Positions 61,656 to 64,000 of a stretch of 64,000 nt of DNA are shown piece by piece. The notes beneath the pieces are model-generated. The model was not told the origin of the DNA. It searched no databases and saw nothing but the letters and a program-made list of their open reading frames with translations. Position 1 is the first letter of the stretch, and each line of letters begins with the position of its first letter. The DNA lies in contig CABUVO010000014.1 of assembly GCA_902495075.1 (NCBI GenBank), positions 1 to 64,000 on the forward strand, given 5' to 3'. The translations under genes were made by a program, and so were the position numbers. The DNA comes from an uncultured Porphyromonadaceae bacterium (lineage in GTDB: Bacteria > Bacteroidota > Bacteroidia > Bacteroidales > Muribaculaceae).

Positions 61656-64000
61656 ATGAACGGAAGAATAGTATCAATAGCGGCGGCAGGGGGAATCCTT
61701 GCCGCCTCGTCTATGGCGCTGACCATAAACTCAGATGCGCCGGTGAGTCGCGACGGCGACACGTATCTTATCAAAACAGGGAAAGCCACAGTGGCGGTGA
61801 CACCTGTCACCAACGACATTTTCCGCGTCACCACCATCCCTGCCGGCAAAACAGCCCTGACCATTCCCAAATCCCAGTCTGCAATCCTCACTCCTACAGC
61901 AAATGAAGTAAGCTCTTTCGTCTCACCCAACGAATTCACGTTGGTAAGCCCGACGACGGTGGTCAAAGTGAATCGAAGAAGCGGGAAAACGGTATTCACC
62001 AACCTTGCCGGCGATACGCTCCTATCCGAAGCTTCAGGTGTCAGCAACGCCGCAGAAGTGAAGAGAGTTTCTTTTTCTCCCGCAGGAAAAGAGAACTATT
62101 ATGGTGCGGGCGAACGCGGACATTCATTGCGTCTCAACGGGGATACATTGGTGATGTTCAACCGCCAGAATTATGGCTATACTGCCGGAGACCCGCGCAT
62201 ATCACAGATGGGGATAACCGTGCCCTATTTCGCTTCGGACAAGGGTTACGGTATTCTTTTCGATGATTACAACGCCTCTTCGCTCCATCTCGGTGATTCA
62301 ATCGTCTATACGTCGGAGACCCCCAAACCCCTTTCCTACTATTTCATCAACGGCAATGGCACCCTTTCGGGCACGACATCAAACTATACTCTCCTGACCG
62401 GACGCCAGGACCTACCTCCGTTCTGGGCATTGGGATATATAACCTCCAAATATGGTTACCACAATGAGAAAGAGGCACTTGGTGCCGTGGATTCCCTTAA
62501 GACCCGCGGTTATCCCCTTGACGGCATCATCTTCGACCTATATTGGTATGGGGTAGAGACAGACATGGGCAAACTTGCATGGGATCCGAAACAATTTCCC
62601 AACCATCGCGCAATGCTCGACTCTCTGAACGCCATGGGTGTGAACACTATCCTGATTTCCCAACCTTACATCAACAAGAAAGGGGCAATCGACAATTACA
62701 ATACCCTTGATTCCAAACGTATGCTTACCCGTGACTCCAGGGGGAAGACACACGATGTGACCACGTGGGTAGGAGATGCCGGAATGTTCGATATTTCAAA
62801 TCCCGATACACGGGAATGGCTTTGGAACCGTCTGCGTCCGCTCACAGCAGAGGGTCTTGCCGGATGGTGGGGAGATCTTGGAGAACCGGAGGTGCACCCT
62901 CTCACGATCGTTCATGCCAACGGAGAGACAGCTTCACAATATCATAATGTCTACGGCAATGAATGGAGTCGTCTGATCTACGAAGGTTTGAGAAAAGATT
63001 TCCCTGACATGCGTCCCGTTCTACTGATGCGCGGCGGCACTGCCGGACTGCAGCGCTATTCCGTGTTCCCGTGGACCACGGACGTTTCGCGATCATGGGG
63101 TGGTTTGCAGCCTCAGGTCAATCTGATGCTTAATTCCGGTTTGTCGGGGTTGGGATATATGAGTTCCGACATAGGAGGCTTTGCTGTTGATCCGGCACAT
63201 CCTTATGATCCGGAGCTATATGTGCGCTGGCTTGAAATGGGCACCTTTACTCCGGTGCTCCGCACTCACGCACAATATAAGCCGGAACCTTACCACTATC
63301 CCGCACAGGAAGAGATCACCAAACGTTTCATAAAGATGCGTTATGAATGGCTGCCTTACAATTATACGCTCGCTTATGAGAACGCGGCAAAAGGATTGCC
63401 ACTTGCGCGTCCGCTGAATTTCGATGAAGATAACACCTCCGACCGCTATGCCAATGTGCAGGATGAATATCTCTGGGGAAGCGAAGTGTTGGTGGCACCA
63501 GTGATGCAGAAAGGTGCGCGCTCTCGCAAGGTGCTCTTCCCGAGTGGAGAATGGATCAACTGGAACAATCCGCGTCTACGCTATAATGGTGGCACCACTG
63601 CAACGGTTGCCGCTCCTCTCGGCACGCTCCCACTCTTTGTCAAGGCGGGAAGTTTCATACCTCAGTACATGCAACCGATAAGCAACGTAAAGGAATATGA
63701 TCCGGCGAAACTCACGGTGAAATATTTCCCGACCGACAAAGAAACATCATATACACTTTTCGAAGATGACCGTAAGAATCCCGAATCGCTCACCAAGGGA
63801 GCATATCGTCTCATCACATTCAAGGGATGGAGAAACAATGGGGAAACAAATATCATCATAAGATCGGAAGGGGAATACGAAGGAATGCCTAAAACGCAGA
63901 CCATCTCACTGGAGATTGTCGGCGTAAAGGCACCCAAGAAAGTAACAGGTGGAGAATGGAAATACGATCCTAAGACTCAGACTCTTCGCGTTGAGGTTGC
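61656..64000 (+). CDS. GH31 family glycoside hydrolase (3' end cut)
   Basis: An open frame of 781 codons runs from ATG 61656 past the right edge. It starts with a weak signal peptide (MNGRIVSIAAAGGILAASSM). The N-terminal beta-sandwich has NYYGAGERGHSLRL. The barrel has LPPFWALGYITSKYGYHNEK and GYPLDGIIFDLYWYG. The nucleophile is D407 in GWWGDLGEPEV, and the acid/base is probably D476 in FPWTTDVSRSWGGL. SSDIGGFAVDPAHPYDPELY and RWLEMGTFTPVLRTHAQYKP follow. Typical GH31 enzymes have DMNE at the nucleophile; the DLGE form is found in a subset. The activity could be alpha-glucosidase, alpha-xylosidase or another alpha-glycosidase. Confidence 0.93.
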   Translation, partial: MNGRIVSIAAAGGILAASSMALTINSDAPVSRDGDTYLIKTGKATVAVTPVTNDIFRVTTIPAGKTALTIPKSQSAILTPTANEVSSFVSPNEFTLVSPTTVVKVNRRSGKTVFTNLAGDTLLSEASGVSNAAEVKRVSFSPAGKENYYGAGERGHSLRLNGDTLVMFNRQNYGYTAGDPRISQMGITVPYFASDKGYGILFDDYNASSLHLGDSIVYTSETPKPLSYYFINGNGTLSGTTSNYTLLTGRQDLPPFWALGYITSKYGYHNEKEALGAVDSLKTRGYPLDGIIFDLYWYGVETDMGKLAWDPKQFPNHRAMLDSLNAMGVNTILISQPYINKKGAIDNYNTLDSKRMLTRDSRGKTHDVTTWVGDAGMFDISNPDTREWLWNRLRPLTAEGLAGWWGDLGEPEVHPLTIVHANGETASQYHNVYGNEWSRLIYEGLRKDFPDMRPVLLMRGGTAGLQRYSVFPWTTDVSRSWGGLQPQVNLMLNSGLSGLGYMSSDIGGFAVDPAHPYDPELYVRWLEMGTFTPVLRTHAQYKPEPYHYPAQEEITKRFIKMRYEWLPYNYTLAYENAAKGLPLARPLNFDEDNTSDRYANVQDEYLWGSEVLVAPVMQKGARSRKVLFPSGEWINWNNPRLRYNGGTTATVAAPLGTLPLFVKAGSFIPQYMQPISNVKEYDPAKLTVKYFPTDKETSYTLFEDDRKNPESLTKGAYRLITFKGWRNNGETNIIIRSEGEYEGMPKTQTISLEIVGVKAPKKVTGGEWKYDPKTQTLRVEV

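Noticed and set aside
61637..62047. 136-codon minus-strand open frame
   Set aside because: It is antisense to the start of the GH31 gene, whose catalytic motifs and continuous frame are convincing.

Overview
The window looks like a chromosomal segment of a gut Bacteroidales bacterium, most like the Muribaculaceae (S24-7). Evidence: two SusC/SusD pairs, a fused SecDF, a three-subunit succinate dehydrogenase/fumarate reductase, a carboxynorspermidine synthase, a DUF4834 protein, tRNAs without an encoded CCA, and promoters of the Bacteroidetes type (TTG, 19-20 nt, TAnnTTTG). The genus is inferred from gene content, not from a marker gene. No rRNA, CRISPR array, intact transposase-bearing IS or prophage is visible.

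Layout. 1-464: repeats and the secDF terminator. 465-10168: housekeeping (secDF, an Ig-like lipoprotein, sdhCAB, tRNA-Arg). 10329-13834: leftward PepSY-like protein and a GH92 mannosidase operon. 14012-15716: a mobile or defence patch with an Rpn-type nuclease, a 232-bp palindromic MITE-like element, and an MNT antitoxin whose HEPN partner is cut off after about 20 codons. 15867-22200: leftward polysaccharide utilisation locus 1 (SusC, SusD, secreted binding-type protein). 22903-29957: rightward sugar-handling cluster without SusCD (FucP-like MFS transporter, PfkB kinase, histidine phosphatase, and a histidine phosphatase fused to a GH89 alpha-N-acetylglucosaminidase). 30129-35448: tRNA-Pro, a UbiA-family prenyltransferase, and a phospholipid/signalling operon (psd, pssA, DUF4834, HAD, histidine kinase). 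35566-53104: locus 2, headed by an unusual membrane-spanning regulator and followed by DUF5107-TPR, a GH43-like lipoprotein, SusC, SusD, a TIM-barrel GH-like enzyme, GalM and a beta-helix protein. 53239-61573: housekeeping (pheT, yebC, LRR protein, flippase-like protein, birA, tsaE, carboxynorspermidine synthase). 61656 to the right edge: a GH31 glycosidase cut by the window.

How it works together. Locus 2 reads as a complete glycan system: a periplasmic beta-propeller sensor joined by one membrane helix to an AraC DNA-binding domain, then capture and import (SusCD), surface or periplasmic hydrolysis, and a mutarotase that points to release of a free aldose such as galactose or glucose. The substrate cannot be named from sequence. 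The 22903-29957 cluster can release alpha-GlcNAc, remove phosphate, import the sugar and phosphorylate it.

The most unusual items are the sensor-AraC regulator without kinase or receiver domains and the 36-bp perfect palindrome over its promoter, the histidine phosphatase-GH89 fusion next to a stand-alone paralogue, the wrecked MNT/HEPN module bracketed by a 45-bp repeat of a neighbouring gene's tail, the long glutamine-rich tail on SdhC, and at least four families of dispersed intergenic repeats.
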